In this document: in pieces, positions 24,948-34,005 of the stretch | Layout: every line of letters starts with the position of its first letter | How positions within the stretch are numbered: position 1 is the stretch's first letter | From: UBA4421 sp002470275 | GTDB lineage: Bacteria; Pseudomonadota; Gammaproteobacteria; Pseudomonadales; Azotimanducaceae | Reading direction: 5' to 3' | Length of the DNA: 58,928 nucleotides | Assembly: GCA_913052345.1 (NCBI GenBank) | Contig: CAJXDR010000015.1 | Location: 1 to 58,928, forward strand | Translations under genes and position numbers: made by a program | The notes under the pieces: model-generated | What the model was told of the DNA's origin: nothing | Databases searched by the model: none | The model's input: only the letters and a program-made list of their open reading frames with translations

Positions 24948-26751
24948 GCCCACTGCAGCGGCGGCGTCCGCTCAAAGCAAACCGCTACGTTTGCTGGCCT
25001 CCCTGTGGCGCCTGCGCCCCTTTGTGACCCCCTATAAAGTCGGCCTATTCTCCGGCATCGGCGCCTTTGGCTTAGCCAGAATTCTAGAGGCCATGGTGCC
25101 CGTGCAGACCGCCTTAGCAATCAACAAAATGGCTGAGGGCAACTTCGACATCAGCAACGAGGTATCCATCATCATCCTCGTGGTGATAGTCCGTTACTGG
25201 GCGATTAGCTTTGCCCGCTTTAGCGTGCGCCGGGTCGCGCTGAAAATTTCCTTCAACCTCCGTCAGCGTCTGTTTTCTGATCTACAGCGACAGGGTTCGG
25301 AATTTTTCTCGAAATACAGCATTGGCGACATGATGACCCGCGCAGTTGCGGATATCTCGCTCATTCAGCGGCTTATTTCTGGCGGCACGGTCCTCCTTAT
25401 CATCATGGTTTACGCCACTCTGGTGGGCTTTGGGTTTATGCTCTACTACTCGCCAATGCTGACGCTTTTGCTGCTGCCTCCGCTGCCCATCATTTATCTC
25501 TATGCGACGCGTTCCGCCGTGGCCATGGGAAAAGCATCCGCTCAGGTACAGGAGCGGCTCTCCGATTTAGGCACCACGACTCAGGAAAACCTGTCTGGCA
25601 TCAGGACCATTCAAGCCATGGTGCAGGAGGAGAACGAAGTTCGTCGCTTTGGGGAAGCCAACCAGTCCTATGCAGACATTTTCTATCGGCAAGGACAGAT
25701 CAATTCCTCTATGGCCGCCTGGTTGCCAACCTTAGCCGCAATCTGCTCACTGACCATTCTTGGCTATGGCGGACAACAGGTTCTCAACGGCACCCTGCTA
25801 ATTGGTGACTTCGTTGCCTTTTTTATGTTCGTCAACATGGTCGTTCAGCCCTTCAAAGTCGCTGGCTTTATTGTCAATCTCTTCCAGCGCGCAGGCGTTG
25901 CCAGCCGCCGACTCTTCGAAGTCTTCGACCGTCCAGAAGAAATCATCGATGCCCCAAAATCTTCGGCCCCGGAGCAGATCAAGGGGCGTATTGATGTCAC
26001 CGACCTCAGCTATACCTATGCAGGCAGCGATATCCCCGCCCTCGACGGCATCTCCTTTTCAGTCGCCAAAGGCGAGAGCGTGGCGATCATGGGAAGAGTG
26101 GGCAGCGGCAAAACAACGCTCCTGAAGCAGTTAGTCAGGCTGCTAGATCCACCCCCTGGCTCTGTCCAACTGGATCGCTGCAATGTGGCGGATTTTCCCT
26201 TGGCGGTACTCCGCGAACAGGTCGCCATGGTCCCACAGGATCCCTTCCTCTTTGCCGAACCGCTCAAGGATAATTTGACCTACGACGATCCCAATCGTGC
26301 GTTAGCCATAATTTGGGATGCCGCAACGTCAGCGGACCTCAAGAACACTATCGAGAACTTTCCGGACCAGCTCGACACTCTGGTTGGCGAGCGGGGAGTC
26401 ACCCTTTCCGGCGGCCAGAAGCAGCGGGCTACACTAGCGAGAGGACTCATCAGGAATGCGCCGGTGCTGATTCTGGACGACTGTTTTTCAGCCGTTGATA
26501 CAGAAACCGAAGAACACATCCTCGGAGAGCTTAAACGCCTGCGAGCCGAACAGACCACCATCCTGGTGTCTCATCGCATTAGCACCGCCCGGCATGCAGA
26601 TCGTATTCTCGTCATGGATGAAGGGCGCATCATCGAAAGCGGAACGCACGATCAGCTGGTTGCCGGCGGAGGCTACTATGCTGAGCTGGAGCGCGTTCAG
26701 CGAGAGGGCGGCGAAGAGGATGACCTGGAACGCCTGCGAGCCGGCTCATGA
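24934..26751 (+). CDS. ABC exporter subunit A (MdlA-like, degenerate ATPase site)
   Basis: A 605-residue type I exporter half: six transmembrane helices (about residues 20-320) fused to an ATPase domain. Walker A is MGRVGSGKTT, the signature is LSGGQKQRATLARG and Walker B is VLILDDCFSAVD. The residue after the Walker B Asp is Asp, not the catalytic Glu, as in MdlA and other heterodimeric exporters. It overlaps asnS by 14 bases and the partner subunit by four (ATGA), so the pair is coupled. The substrate is unknown; MdlAB relatives export lipids, peptides or drugs. Confidence 0.92.
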   Translation: MQTSKPTAAAASAQSKPLRLLASLWRLRPFVTPYKVGLFSGIGAFGLARILEAMVPVQTALAINKMAEGNFDISNEVSIIILVVIVRYWAISFARFSVRRVALKISFNLRQRLFSDLQRQGSEFFSKYSIGDMMTRAVADISLIQRLISGGTVLLIIMVYATLVGFGFMLYYSPMLTLLLLPPLPIIYLYATRSAVAMGKASAQVQERLSDLGTTTQENLSGIRTIQAMVQEENEVRRFGEANQSYADIFYRQGQINSSMAAWLPTLAAICSLTILGYGGQQVLNGTLLIGDFVAFFMFVNMVVQPFKVAGFIVNLFQRAGVASRRLFEVFDRPEEIIDAPKSSAPEQIKGRIDVTDLSYTYAGSDIPALDGISFSVAKGESVAIMGRVGSGKTTLLKQLVRLLDPPPGSVQLDRCNVADFPLAVLREQVAMVPQDPFLFAEPLKDNLTYDDPNRALAIIWDAATSADLKNTIENFPDQLDTLVGERGVTLSGGQKQRATLARGLIRNAPVLILDDCFSAVDTETEEHILGELKRLRAEQTTILVSHRISTARHADRILVMDEGRIIESGTHDQLVAGGGYYAELERVQREGGEEDDLERLRAGS

Positions 26752-28652
26752 AAGAAAGCACCGATCCAGCCATGAACTCAGAGCCCCAGGCCAAACGCAA
26801 CTACGCGATGTTCGATGCAGACATCAGCGGCGCAGTCTTGAACATTCAGTTACTCAAGCGTCTGCTTCGCTGGCTTGCACCCTACAAGGCCACGCTCCTG
26901 GTCAGTACGGTCCTGATGCTGATCGCATCCACGCTGCAGGTGCTGTTGCCGATGATCATCTCTCTCGTGGCCATCGACCATATCATTCGTGGTGAGTCCA
27001 GCAGTGACAGCCCAGACTTCGGGCTAATCGACCTCAACACCTGGCTGGCGAGTTTCTTTGGCGCCCATGAACTCTTCATCGCATGCGTGCTTTATGGGCT
27101 GATCTTGCTCGCCAGCGCTTTCACTGGGCATGCGCATCGAATGACCCTTATTGGACCCGTGATTAATGGCCTAAGGGACCTCCGACTGGACCTCTTTCGG
27201 CACTTAGAAACTCGCCCATCGTCATTCTATGACCGAGTGGCCGTGGGTCGCATCATGACCCGCGTAACCAATGATGTTGAGGCCCTCTTTGAGCTGCTCC
27301 GAGGCCTGGGCGCGCTGATCGGTGAGTTTGTGCCCTTCTTTGTCGCCTTAGCCGTCATGCTTGCTATCGACGTACGTCTGACGCTCATACTGCTGATGGC
27401 GCTCCCGGTACTGGCGGTGGTGACCTATTACTTCAGACGCAAAACGCGCCTTCTCTTTCGTCAGGCCCGACAGACGCTGTCCTCCCTGAATCAAAACCTG
27501 CAGGAGAATCTTGCCGGACTGCAGGTTGTTCAAATTTCTGACCGACAGCAATACAACCTTGACCGCTATACCGATATCAATGATGAAAATCGGGGTTATG
27601 AGCAACGTCTTGCCCGGGTGGAGACGCTATACGGCGCGTTCAATGAAAGCCTCGCTCAGATCGCAGTAGGGTTGATCCTTTACTACGGTGCCAGCTCGGT
27701 AATGCAGGTCAATATGACCGTGGGAGAGGTGGTGCTCTTTACTCAATTCGTCGGGATGTTATTTCACCCCATCGTGGTTCTGGGAGAACAGACCAACGTT
27801 CTCTTTAGGGCCATGGCTAGCGGCGAAAGGATTTTTCAGGCCCTCGACTGGGATGAGGCCATTCACGAACCCAGCGACCCGGTCACTCTACCGACTCGAC
27901 TGAGCGGCGAGGTCAAGTTCAACAACTTGAACTTCGCCTATGACCCGGACCTGCCGGTTTTGAAGGACGTCACCTTTAGCATCCATGCCGGTGAGAAGCT
28001 TGCCATCGTAGGGCCCACTGGATCGGGCAAGAGCACCATTATCAGGCTGATGGGCCGGTTCTATGACATCGAAGACAATCAAATTTTTCTGGACGGATTC
28101 GATCTAAACCAAATCCATACCAAGGACCTGCGCCGACGCATTGGCGTTGTGCTTCAGGATTTCCATATTTTTTCAGGTTCGATATACGACAATATTTCCC
28201 TGGGAAATCCAGAGATAACCCTCGAAAGAGCCGTTGAGGCCGCAAGAACAGTCAATGCTCACGACTTCATCTCATCCCTACCCCTGGGCTATGAGACGCC
28301 CCTGACCGAGCGTGGCCAGAATCTTTCCCAAGGCCAACGACAGCTTTTAGCCTTCGCACGCGTGCTAGCGGCCGACCCGGAAATCCTAATCCTTGATGAA
28401 GCCACGGCGAGTATCGATACCGAGACCGAGCTCCTGATACAGGACGCCCTGGAGCAGCTTACTCGAGGTAGAACCTCAATCATCATCGCCCACCGGCTGC
28501 AGACGATCCAGGAGGCTGATCGTGTTCTTGTTTTAGAGAATGGTCGCGTTGTCGAACTCGGAGGGCATCAAGAGCTATTGGCTGCCGGGGGCCTTTATGC
28601 GACCCTCCATAGCCTCCAGTTTCAAAGCGATGACAATCATGAAACAGGTTAA
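26748..28652 (+). CDS. ABC exporter subunit B (MdlB-like, catalytic site intact)
   Basis: A 634-residue partner of the preceding gene. After a transmembrane domain (about residues 35-345) the ATPase has Walker A GPTGSGKST, signature LSQGQRQLLAFAR and Walker B ILILDEATASID with the catalytic Glu. The signature is LSQGQ rather than LSGGQ. In the head-to-tail dimer this altered signature pairs with the Asp-substituted Walker B of subunit A, so one composite ATP site is degenerate and the other is normal, the expected pattern for a heterodimeric exporter. It starts in an ATGA overlap and runs into lipA. Confidence 0.92.
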   Translation: MKESTDPAMNSEPQAKRNYAMFDADISGAVLNIQLLKRLLRWLAPYKATLLVSTVLMLIASTLQVLLPMIISLVAIDHIIRGESSSDSPDFGLIDLNTWLASFFGAHELFIACVLYGLILLASAFTGHAHRMTLIGPVINGLRDLRLDLFRHLETRPSSFYDRVAVGRIMTRVTNDVEALFELLRGLGALIGEFVPFFVALAVMLAIDVRLTLILLMALPVLAVVTYYFRRKTRLLFRQARQTLSSLNQNLQENLAGLQVVQISDRQQYNLDRYTDINDENRGYEQRLARVETLYGAFNESLAQIAVGLILYYGASSVMQVNMTVGEVVLFTQFVGMLFHPIVVLGEQTNVLFRAMASGERIFQALDWDEAIHEPSDPVTLPTRLSGEVKFNNLNFAYDPDLPVLKDVTFSIHAGEKLAIVGPTGSGKSTIIRLMGRFYDIEDNQIFLDGFDLNQIHTKDLRRRIGVVLQDFHIFSGSIYDNISLGNPEITLERAVEAARTVNAHDFISSLPLGYETPLTERGQNLSQGQRQLLAFARVLAADPEILILDEATASIDTETELLIQDALEQLTRGRTSIIIAHRLQTIQEADRVLVLENGRVVELGGHQELLAAGGLYATLHSLQFQSDDNHETG

Positions 28653-29643
28653 AAACGGCGAAAAATTTTCTACGCCCCAAGGCTTTTCGGCCATTAAAAA
28701 TGGCGTCAAGGCGTCCCAAAATGCGGCCCATGCCATTGAGCGAAAGCCCCCCTGGCTCCGAGTCCGTCCCGGGGCCGGGGAGCGCTACCAAAGGGTTAGG
28801 GATACCGTTCGCGAACACCGCCTGGCCACTGTCTGTGAAGAGTCCCACTGCCCAAATATTGGTGAGTGCTGGAACCATGGCACGGCGACCATCATGCTTA
28901 TGGGCGCAACCTGCACGCGAGCCTGTCAATTTTGTGCCGTGGATACGGGCAATCCCAAAGGCTGGCTGGACCTTGAAGAGCCAGAAAACGCGGCGCGATC
29001 GGTCGAACTGATGGACCTGAACTACGTTGTTCTGACCTCCGTCGACCGTGACGATCTCGCCGACGGCGGTGCAGATCACTACGCGCAATGCATCCGGGCC
29101 ATACGCAAAAAATGTCCGGATATTATTATCGAAGCGCTTACCCCTGACTTCTCCGGCAGGCTTGCTGCGGTGGAAAAAGTGGTCAACTCAGGGCTTCAGG
29201 TGTTTGCCCAAAATTTAGAAACCGTACAGCGCTTGACCCATCCTGTTAGAGACCCCCGAGCGGGTTATCATCAAACCCTAGAAGTCCTTGCCGCAGCAAA
29301 AAAGGCTAATGACAAGGTGCTTACGAAATCGAGCCTGATGCTTGGACTGGGAGAAAGCGACCAGGAGGTTAAGCAAGCCATGGGCGATCTGTATGCCCAC
29401 GACGTTGATATCGTGACCCTTGGGCAGTACATGCGGCCAACGCCGAACCATCTCCCCGTCAATCGGTGGGTGCCGCCAGAGGATTTTGCCGCGCTGCGTG
29501 ACTACGGACTGAAGCTGGGCTTCCTGGAGGTTGCCGCGGGCCCCCTGGTTCGCTCTAGCTACCGGGCTGACCGAGTCTTTGAACAAAACAATCTGGGCCT
29601 CACCGCGGATGCAGGCGAACGCATTCCGCTCAAAGAGATATAG
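28630..29643 (+). CDS. lipA: LipA, lipoyl synthase (radical SAM)
   Basis: It inserts two sulfurs into octanoyl-protein to make lipoate for 2-oxoacid dehydrogenases and glycine cleavage. From the ATG at 28630 (337 residues) the auxiliary cluster cysteines are C69, C74 and C80 (CX4CX5C) and the radical-SAM cysteines C95, C99 and C102 (CX3CX2C). The conserved C-terminal RSSYRAD supplies the Ser ligand. An ATG at 28639 is also possible. The start lies inside the last codons of the exporter gene, so the two are coupled. lipB is not adjacent, unlike in most gammaproteobacteria. Confidence 0.96.
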   Translation: MTIMKQVKNGEKFSTPQGFSAIKNGVKASQNAAHAIERKPPWLRVRPGAGERYQRVRDTVREHRLATVCEESHCPNIGECWNHGTATIMLMGATCTRACQFCAVDTGNPKGWLDLEEPENAARSVELMDLNYVVLTSVDRDDLADGGADHYAQCIRAIRKKCPDIIIEALTPDFSGRLAAVEKVVNSGLQVFAQNLETVQRLTHPVRDPRAGYHQTLEVLAAAKKANDKVLTKSSLMLGLGESDQEVKQAMGDLYAHDVDIVTLGQYMRPTPNHLPVNRWVPPEDFAALRDYGLKLGFLEVAAGPLVRSSYRADRVFEQNNLGLTADAGERIPLKEI

Positions 29644-29711
29644 AGCCATGGTTGTTGTGTCTTCCCCGACTCAGGCATCATGCTTGGAATTCGCACCGCA
29701 GATGACGTCAA

Positions 29712-31100
29712 ATGCAAGAAACGATTGATCCAGAAGCGCTACACCTGGCCGGCTTTGCGGGCGAGACCTCCGCTGACGAAGAGGTAGCTACCCTAACCTT
29801 AGTGACTGAGCGTGAATTTAGTGCCAAGCCGGACTTGCGAGACTCCGCCGACCGCCGATGGTTCGACCGCCAACAGTTCAAAGGTAGGCCCGGCGACATG
29901 GCCTGGCTATCGCCTAGCGAGCTGTGGATTGGCTGGGACGGTGAGTCCAATCTCTCGAGCCTTGGCCACCTCCCCAGGCTTCTGCCTGAGGGCCTGTATC
30001 GGTGCACCAATGACCTTACCCCCCTCCAAATACTGGGTTGGGGCCTTGGGTGTTATGACTTTGATCGCTATCGGGCCGCCAAGAGAAACCCTGCTCGTTT
30101 GGTGCTTGCTGCAGAAGAGCGTCAGGGAGAAATCGTGCATTCCGTTATGGCAACCACCTTGGCCAGAGATCTCATCAACACGCCGAGCCAGGATATGGCA
30201 CCCACCCACCTGGAGGCGGAAGCACGCGCTCTGGCCGATAAATTTGGTGCTCAGATCGACGTTATAGTGGGCGATGAGCTCCTGGATCACGAATGCGGGG
30301 CCATTCATGCGGTGGGACGAGCGGCCAAGGATGCGCCTCGCCTGCTCGACATCACCTGGGGCAATCCGGATCACCCGGCCATCACCCTGGTGGGTAAGGG
30401 CATTACCTTCGACAGCGGTGGCCTTAACCTCAAACCTGGCGGCAGCATGAGGCTGATGAAAAAGGATATGGGCGGAGCAGCCATGGTGATGGGGCTGAGT
30501 TATCTGATCATGTCCCAAGCCCTGCCAATACGCCTTCGCACCCTGATCCCGGTGGCGGAAAACAGCATTGGCACGGATGCCTTTCGGCCGGGTGATGTTC
30601 TGCCAACCCATAAGGGATTGACCGTTGAGATTGACAATACTGATGCCGAAGGACGCCTTTTGCTGTGTGATGCACTCTCCATCGCCTGCGCTGAACAGCC
30701 TGAAATGGTCATCGACTACGCCACCCTAACCGGCGCCGCACGGATAGCCGTCGGCACAGAAATCGCGGCGATGTTTACAAACCGTCAGGACGTTGCCCTA
30801 GAGCTCAACCACATTGGCCAGGAGGAGGACGATCCGGTTTGGCCTCTGCCCCTGCATCAAGGCTATGAGCATATGCTGTCCAGCAAGGTGGCGGACCTGG
30901 TCAACAGCCCTCCATCATCTTATGCTGGCGCCTCGGTGGCCGCCCTCTTCCTGCAACGTTTTATTGACAAAACGCCTTGGGTACACTTCGACGTCATGGC
31001 CTTCAACACCCGCTCACGCCCAGGGCGGCCAGAGGGCGGTGAGGCCATGGCGCTGCGTGCTGTCTACCGTTTCTTAGTAAATCGATATGCTCAACCTTAA
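29712..31100 (+). CDS. M17 leucyl aminopeptidase-family protein
   Basis: A 462-residue metallopeptidase. The catalytic C-terminal domain has the metal and active-site motifs GKGITFDSGGLNLKPGG, MKKDMGGAA and NTDAEGRLLLCDAL, which is the M17 signature. The N-terminal domain is short and divergent, as in the smaller PepB-like M17 enzymes often found in alpha- and marine gammaproteobacteria. It likely trims N-terminal residues from peptides in the cytosol. ATG at 29712; its end overlaps hisI by 14 bases. Confidence 0.92.
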   Translation: MQETIDPEALHLAGFAGETSADEEVATLTLVTEREFSAKPDLRDSADRRWFDRQQFKGRPGDMAWLSPSELWIGWDGESNLSSLGHLPRLLPEGLYRCTNDLTPLQILGWGLGCYDFDRYRAAKRNPARLVLAAEERQGEIVHSVMATTLARDLINTPSQDMAPTHLEAEARALADKFGAQIDVIVGDELLDHECGAIHAVGRAAKDAPRLLDITWGNPDHPAITLVGKGITFDSGGLNLKPGGSMRLMKKDMGGAAMVMGLSYLIMSQALPIRLRTLIPVAENSIGTDAFRPGDVLPTHKGLTVEIDNTDAEGRLLLCDALSIACAEQPEMVIDYATLTGAARIAVGTEIAAMFTNRQDVALELNHIGQEEDDPVWPLPLHQGYEHMLSSKVADLVNSPPSSYAGASVAALFLQRFIDKTPWVHFDVMAFNTRSRPGRPEGGEAMALRAVYRFLVNRYAQP

Positions 31101-31518
31101 AACGCTTGAAACCAGCGCCAAGGGCACCAAACTTCCACTGGATACGCTGCTGGACTCTCTGCCTTTCAACGCCCAAGGCTTGGTGCCAGCCATTGCTCAG
31201 GATGCGGTAACACGAGAAGTTTTGATGCTGGCCTGGATGAACCGAGACGCCATTGACCAAACGCTAGCCTCGGGTCGAGTCACCTATTTCTCTCGAAGCC
31301 GCCAGCGGCTCTGGGTAAAGGGGGAAACCTCTGGACACGTGCAGCATCTTCGGTCCATGCGCATCGACTGCGATGGGGACGCGTTGCTGCTCGAAGTCGA
31401 ACAACATGGGCCCGCTTGCCATACCCTTAGGGAGACCTGCTTTTACCTGCAGGTGACGGGGGATTCGGTCGAGATCATTTCAGAGCCAACGTTGCCGAGC
31501 CAGCCGTCTGGACAATGA
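31087..31518 (+). CDS. hisI: HisI, phosphoribosyl-AMP cyclohydrolase
   Basis: Third step of histidine biosynthesis, 143 residues, the stand-alone HisI rather than the HisIE fusion. The zinc-binding and catalytic signature is complete: VTYFSRSRQRLWVKGETSGH, then RIDCDGDALLLEVE and GPACHTLRETCFY with three conserved cysteines. It has about 20 extra N-terminal residues. It is separated from other his genes and embedded between a peptidase (14-base overlap) and cysS (four-base ATGA overlap). Confidence 0.95.
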   Translation: MLNLKTLETSAKGTKLPLDTLLDSLPFNAQGLVPAIAQDAVTREVLMLAWMNRDAIDQTLASGRVTYFSRSRQRLWVKGETSGHVQHLRSMRIDCDGDALLLEVEQHGPACHTLRETCFYLQVTGDSVEIISEPTLPSQPSGQ

Positions 31519-32915
31519 CCGACATCTATTTGCACAACACGCTCTCAGGTCAGAAAGAGCGCTTCATCCCCATGGACCCGGATCATGTGCGTGTTTATGT
31601 CTGTGGCCCGACGGTCTACAGCTATGTGCATATCGGAAACGGCAGGCCGGCCGTTGTCTTTGATACGCTAACTCGCCTGCTGCGTAGCGCTTATCCTCGC
31701 GTTACCTATGTCAGCAACATCACAGACATAGACGATAAGATCAATGCCGCCGCCGCCGAGGGCGGGGAAAGTATTAAGGACCTCGCCGCCCGCTATACCG
31801 AAGCCTATCTTCAGGATATTCAGACCCTCGGCGTTATTCCTGCAGACGTCATACCTCTGGCCACGCACCATATCCAAGAGATCGTGTCGATGATCAATGA
31901 ACTGATCGATGCTGAATTTGCCTATGTCAGCGCCGGTCACGTGCTCTTTCACGTCCCCGCTGACCCAGAATACGGCAGCCTCTCGAAAAGGTCCCTAGAG
32001 GACATGGTTGACGGTGCCCGAGTCGAGGTCGCCGACTACAAGAAAGACCCCAAGGATTTTGTCCTTTGGAAGCCCTCAAGCCCGGAACAACCCGGTTGGG
32101 ATAGCCCCTGGGGCCGGGGACGCCCCGGCTGGCATATCGAGTGTTCAGCCATGGTGAAGAAGCACCTGGGAGAGACCATCGACATTCACGGAGGAGGCGC
32201 GGACCTGACCTTTCCTCATCACGAGAATGAAGCGGCCCAGAGTCGTTGCGCCAATGCTAGCAAGGACTATGTTCGCTATTGGCTGCATAACGGCATGTTA
32301 ACCCTGGGTTCGGAAAAAATGTCGAAATCCGTAGGCAATGTGATGACGATACGGTCCCTGTCTCAGAAACACTCGGGAGAGACCCTGCGCTACGCATTGT
32401 TATCGGGTCAATACCGATCCAGCTTGGCTTGGTCCGAGGATCTGCTGGTTCAAGCCAAGTCTAGTTTAGATAGCCTCTACCAATCCCTCAGGGGCAAGGA
32501 TCATCAGGAGACCAGCAGCGCCTATGCCAACCTGGCTTTAGGAGCGTATCCCCAATCCGTCGTAACGGCGCTGAAAGACGATCTCAATACACCGCGCGCC
32601 CTAGCGGCCATGCATGAACTTGGGGCCGCGCTGCGTCGTGCCGAGGACGAAGAGGCACGAAACCAGGCCCGAAGCGCGCTCCTTGCGGGGGGCTGGTTGC
32701 TGGGTTTGCTTGGCCAATCTCCAGACGAGCACTTTACTGCCGGCGATGCCCAGGACAGTTTGGATGCCCAGCAAATAGAAGCGCTCATCGAGGCCCGCCG
32801 GCAGGCCCGCGCGGACGGCGATTATGCGGGCGCTGACCGAATCCGCGATGACCTCGCTGAGGCAGGCATTGAGCTGGAGGATTCGCGCGACGGAACGCGC
32901 TGGCGGCGACGGTAG
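31515..32915 (+). CDS. cysS: CysS, cysteinyl-tRNA synthetase
   Basis: A class I synthetase of 466 residues. The HIGH-type motif appears as HIGN in VYVCGPTVYSYVHIGN, with the zinc-ligand Cys just before, and the KMSKS loop is intact in GSEKMSKSVGN. Further zinc ligands are in WHIECSAM and DLTFPHHENE. The C-terminal anticodon-binding region ends with RIRDDLAEAGIELEDSRDGTRWRR, as in E. coli. The ATG overlaps the hisI stop. Confidence 0.97.
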   Translation: MTDIYLHNTLSGQKERFIPMDPDHVRVYVCGPTVYSYVHIGNGRPAVVFDTLTRLLRSAYPRVTYVSNITDIDDKINAAAAEGGESIKDLAARYTEAYLQDIQTLGVIPADVIPLATHHIQEIVSMINELIDAEFAYVSAGHVLFHVPADPEYGSLSKRSLEDMVDGARVEVADYKKDPKDFVLWKPSSPEQPGWDSPWGRGRPGWHIECSAMVKKHLGETIDIHGGGADLTFPHHENEAAQSRCANASKDYVRYWLHNGMLTLGSEKMSKSVGNVMTIRSLSQKHSGETLRYALLSGQYRSSLAWSEDLLVQAKSSLDSLYQSLRGKDHQETSSAYANLALGAYPQSVVTALKDDLNTPRALAAMHELGAALRRAEDEEARNQARSALLAGGWLLGLLGQSPDEHFTAGDAQDSLDAQQIEALIEARRQARADGDYAGADRIRDDLAEAGIELEDSRDGTRWRRR

Positions 32916-32930
32916 CTCAGCACACGATTC

Positions 32931-33977
32931 ATGTATCCGCTTACCATCATTGGCGATTCTTCAACGGCAGATATCACCCATCTAGCCTGCAGGGCTGCAG
33001 GCTTTGAAAACATCTCGCGCCTTGGCCGGCACCAGACGATACCTAGGCCAACACTAGTCTGTCTTGGCGCAAATGCCAGCCGTGTGGTCAACGCCCTGTG
33101 TCAGACGCCGCTGGAAAGCTTTGGTTTCCTGCCGGACAGAGACCAGATTCGCCTGGGACGATCTGCCTACCTGCTTGCCGAGCTGCCCCTTGGCGACTTT
33201 TATCGCCAGCGATACGGATCTGCTCTCGTCAACTGCAGCGAGCAGGCGCTACGCCACACACTGCAGCAAGAAATCGGAGAACCCGATGTCATGACTCAAA
33301 ACCTGTCGCAGCAGGATGAGACCGATGCGGGCCTCAACCTTGTCTGCGACGACGACGCAAGCAAGATACCGGAAAAGCCTGCATACCTTCATGCCTCGGC
33401 AATGACCCAGAACCACTCACTGCGAAAGGCGAACGTCACCTGGCTGGGCGAGGGGCAATATATCCAGCAGCGATCCCTACCCGAGGGGGTGCACTTTGAC
33501 TTCATTACGTTAGCGGGCCGTGGCTGGTCGGTGGCCCAATGGCATCCAAGCCTACATGAAGCGTTTGAGTCTAAATCCGAAGCTAGCGCCCTGCCGCCCG
33601 ACGCCCTGGAGATCCGAGATCACTTTTTCCAAGGCGATACCGTCTACCTCAACAGCTATTCCCGTGGAGAACGGGGCGCGCTCCCAGAAATGGGCAACAC
33701 GGGCATCGAGGATGCCTGGGTGCTGTCTCGAATGCTTGAAAACTACGAGGAGGATGTCACGGACGCGCTGGTGGCATACGAACAGTTCCGACGGGTACGC
33801 AGTAAAAAGCTTCATAAAATATACTGGGAAGAACTCAGGCGTATGACGACCCCGGTTCTAACAAGCGCCTGGCGATTTCGTCTCGGGATGGCTCTCAGAG
33901 CGCGATTCCTGCCTGAACTTGCCTTACAGCAGCGCGACGCGCTGCACGAGCATGACGTTATTCGCGGTTTCCGCTAG
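32931..33977 (+). CDS. Degenerate flavin-monooxygenase-like protein
   Basis: A 348-residue protein that follows cysS by 15 bases. The C-terminal third looks like the end of a UbiH/salicylate-hydroxylase-type flavin monooxygenase: a G-D pair (Gly235-Asp236), then GNTGIEDAWVLSRMLENYEE (256-275) and LVAYEQFRRVRSKKLHKI (280-297), equivalent to the FAD ribityl-binding motif and following helix. The N-terminus (PLTIIGDSSTADITHLACRA) lacks the GxGxxG dinucleotide motif, and the GD motif lacks the usual A-H-P. It may be a non-catalytic or highly divergent flavoprotein. The frame is intact and starts at a normal ATG. Confidence 0.6.
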   Translation: MYPLTIIGDSSTADITHLACRAAGFENISRLGRHQTIPRPTLVCLGANASRVVNALCQTPLESFGFLPDRDQIRLGRSAYLLAELPLGDFYRQRYGSALVNCSEQALRHTLQQEIGEPDVMTQNLSQQDETDAGLNLVCDDDASKIPEKPAYLHASAMTQNHSLRKANVTWLGEGQYIQQRSLPEGVHFDFITLAGRGWSVAQWHPSLHEAFESKSEASALPPDALEIRDHFFQGDTVYLNSYSRGERGALPEMGNTGIEDAWVLSRMLENYEEDVTDALVAYEQFRRVRSKKLHKIYWEELRRMTTPVLTSAWRFRLGMALRARFLPELALQQRDALHEHDVIRGFR

Positions 33978-33993
33978 CGCACCAGTGCGCTAG
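33974..33993 (+). terminator. Hairpin between convergent genes
   Basis: CTAGCGCA (33974-33981) and TGCGCTAG (33986-33993) form a perfect eight-base stem with a CCAG loop that includes the stop codon of the upstream gene. No T-run follows. Two GCGGTAAA repeats lie just beyond. It could attenuate transcription from either side of this convergent junction. Confidence 0.4.
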
Positions 33994-34005
33994 CGCGGTA
34001 AAGCG

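Noticed and set aside
29648..29728. 26-codon ORF before the M17 peptidase
   Set aside because: It runs past the peptidase start in another frame, without the tidy stop-start overlap seen at 19440 and 21637, so coupling is unlikely.
29907..30611. 234-codon minus-strand ORF inside the M17 peptidase gene
   Set aside because: It lies wholly antisense to a conserved enzyme and its sequence reads like a reverse-frame shadow.
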